A DNA stretch of 6,426 bases from Bacteroidota bacterium. GTDB lineage: Bacteria > Bacteroidota > Bacteroidia > Bacteroidales > VadinHA17. This document shows positions 6,387-6,426 of the stretch, piece after piece; position 1 is the first letter of the stretch; each line of letters starts with the position of its first letter. The notes under the pieces were generated by a model. It was not told where the DNA came from. It saw only the letters and a program-made list of their open reading frames with translations, and did no database searches. The stretch is from assembly GCA_030642585.1 (NCBI GenBank), contig DAOWNN010000130.1, positions 1 through 6,426 of the forward strand, given 5' to 3'. The translations under genes were made by a program, and so were the position numbers.

Positions 6387-6426
6387 CTATTAATATTTAA
6401 TGTTAGTCTAAATCAACAAGATCAAT

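Overview
The window is AT-rich and looks like an anaerobic or facultative bacterium of the Bacteroidota, or a near relative such as Chlorobi/Ignavibacteria. This rests on the TlpA-type redoxin with a LolA-like front half, the weak or absent Shine-Dalgarno sites, and intergenic DNA full of GTCATTCTGAA-type palindromes and a decayed DUF559 gene. The assignment is an inference from style; no marker gene is present.

Layout. Positions 3-992 (+) hold the 3' part of a gene for a CPPC thioredoxin-fold protein; its reading frame is open to the left edge, so the start lies outside the window. It converges, with a 50-bp gap, on a three-gene minus-strand operon at 5724-1043. In transcription order this is qmoA (HdrA-like flavin/Fe-S subunit), qmoB (larger HdrA-like subunit with ferredoxin and MvhD-like parts) and qmoC (HdrC-type Fe-S domain fused to a six-helix cytochrome b-type membrane domain). 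qmoA and qmoB are 2 bp apart and surely co-translated. qmoB and qmoC are separated by 159 bp holding an imperfect hairpin repeat and a purine-rich tract.

The last 700 bp (5725-6426) contain no intact gene. From left to right they hold the qmoA leader with a 9-bp inverted repeat, a MITE/REP-like element with long imperfect inverted arms (about 5919-6060), a C5/G5 hairpin, and the frameshifted remnant of a DUF559 (Vsr-like endonuclease fold) gene on the minus strand.

How the genes work together. QmoABC is known as a membrane complex that exchanges electrons between the menaquinone pool and a soluble partner. In sulfate reducers and green sulfur bacteria that partner is APS reductase (AprAB). 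No aprAB, sat or dsr gene lies in the window, so the partner here is unknown. The predicted electron path is quinone and heme b in QmoC, then the QmoC Fe-S clusters, then the flavins and Fe-S clusters of QmoA and QmoB. The main biological questions are the partner of this Qmo, the full set of ferredoxin cysteines kept in its QmoA, and the true start codon of qmoA.
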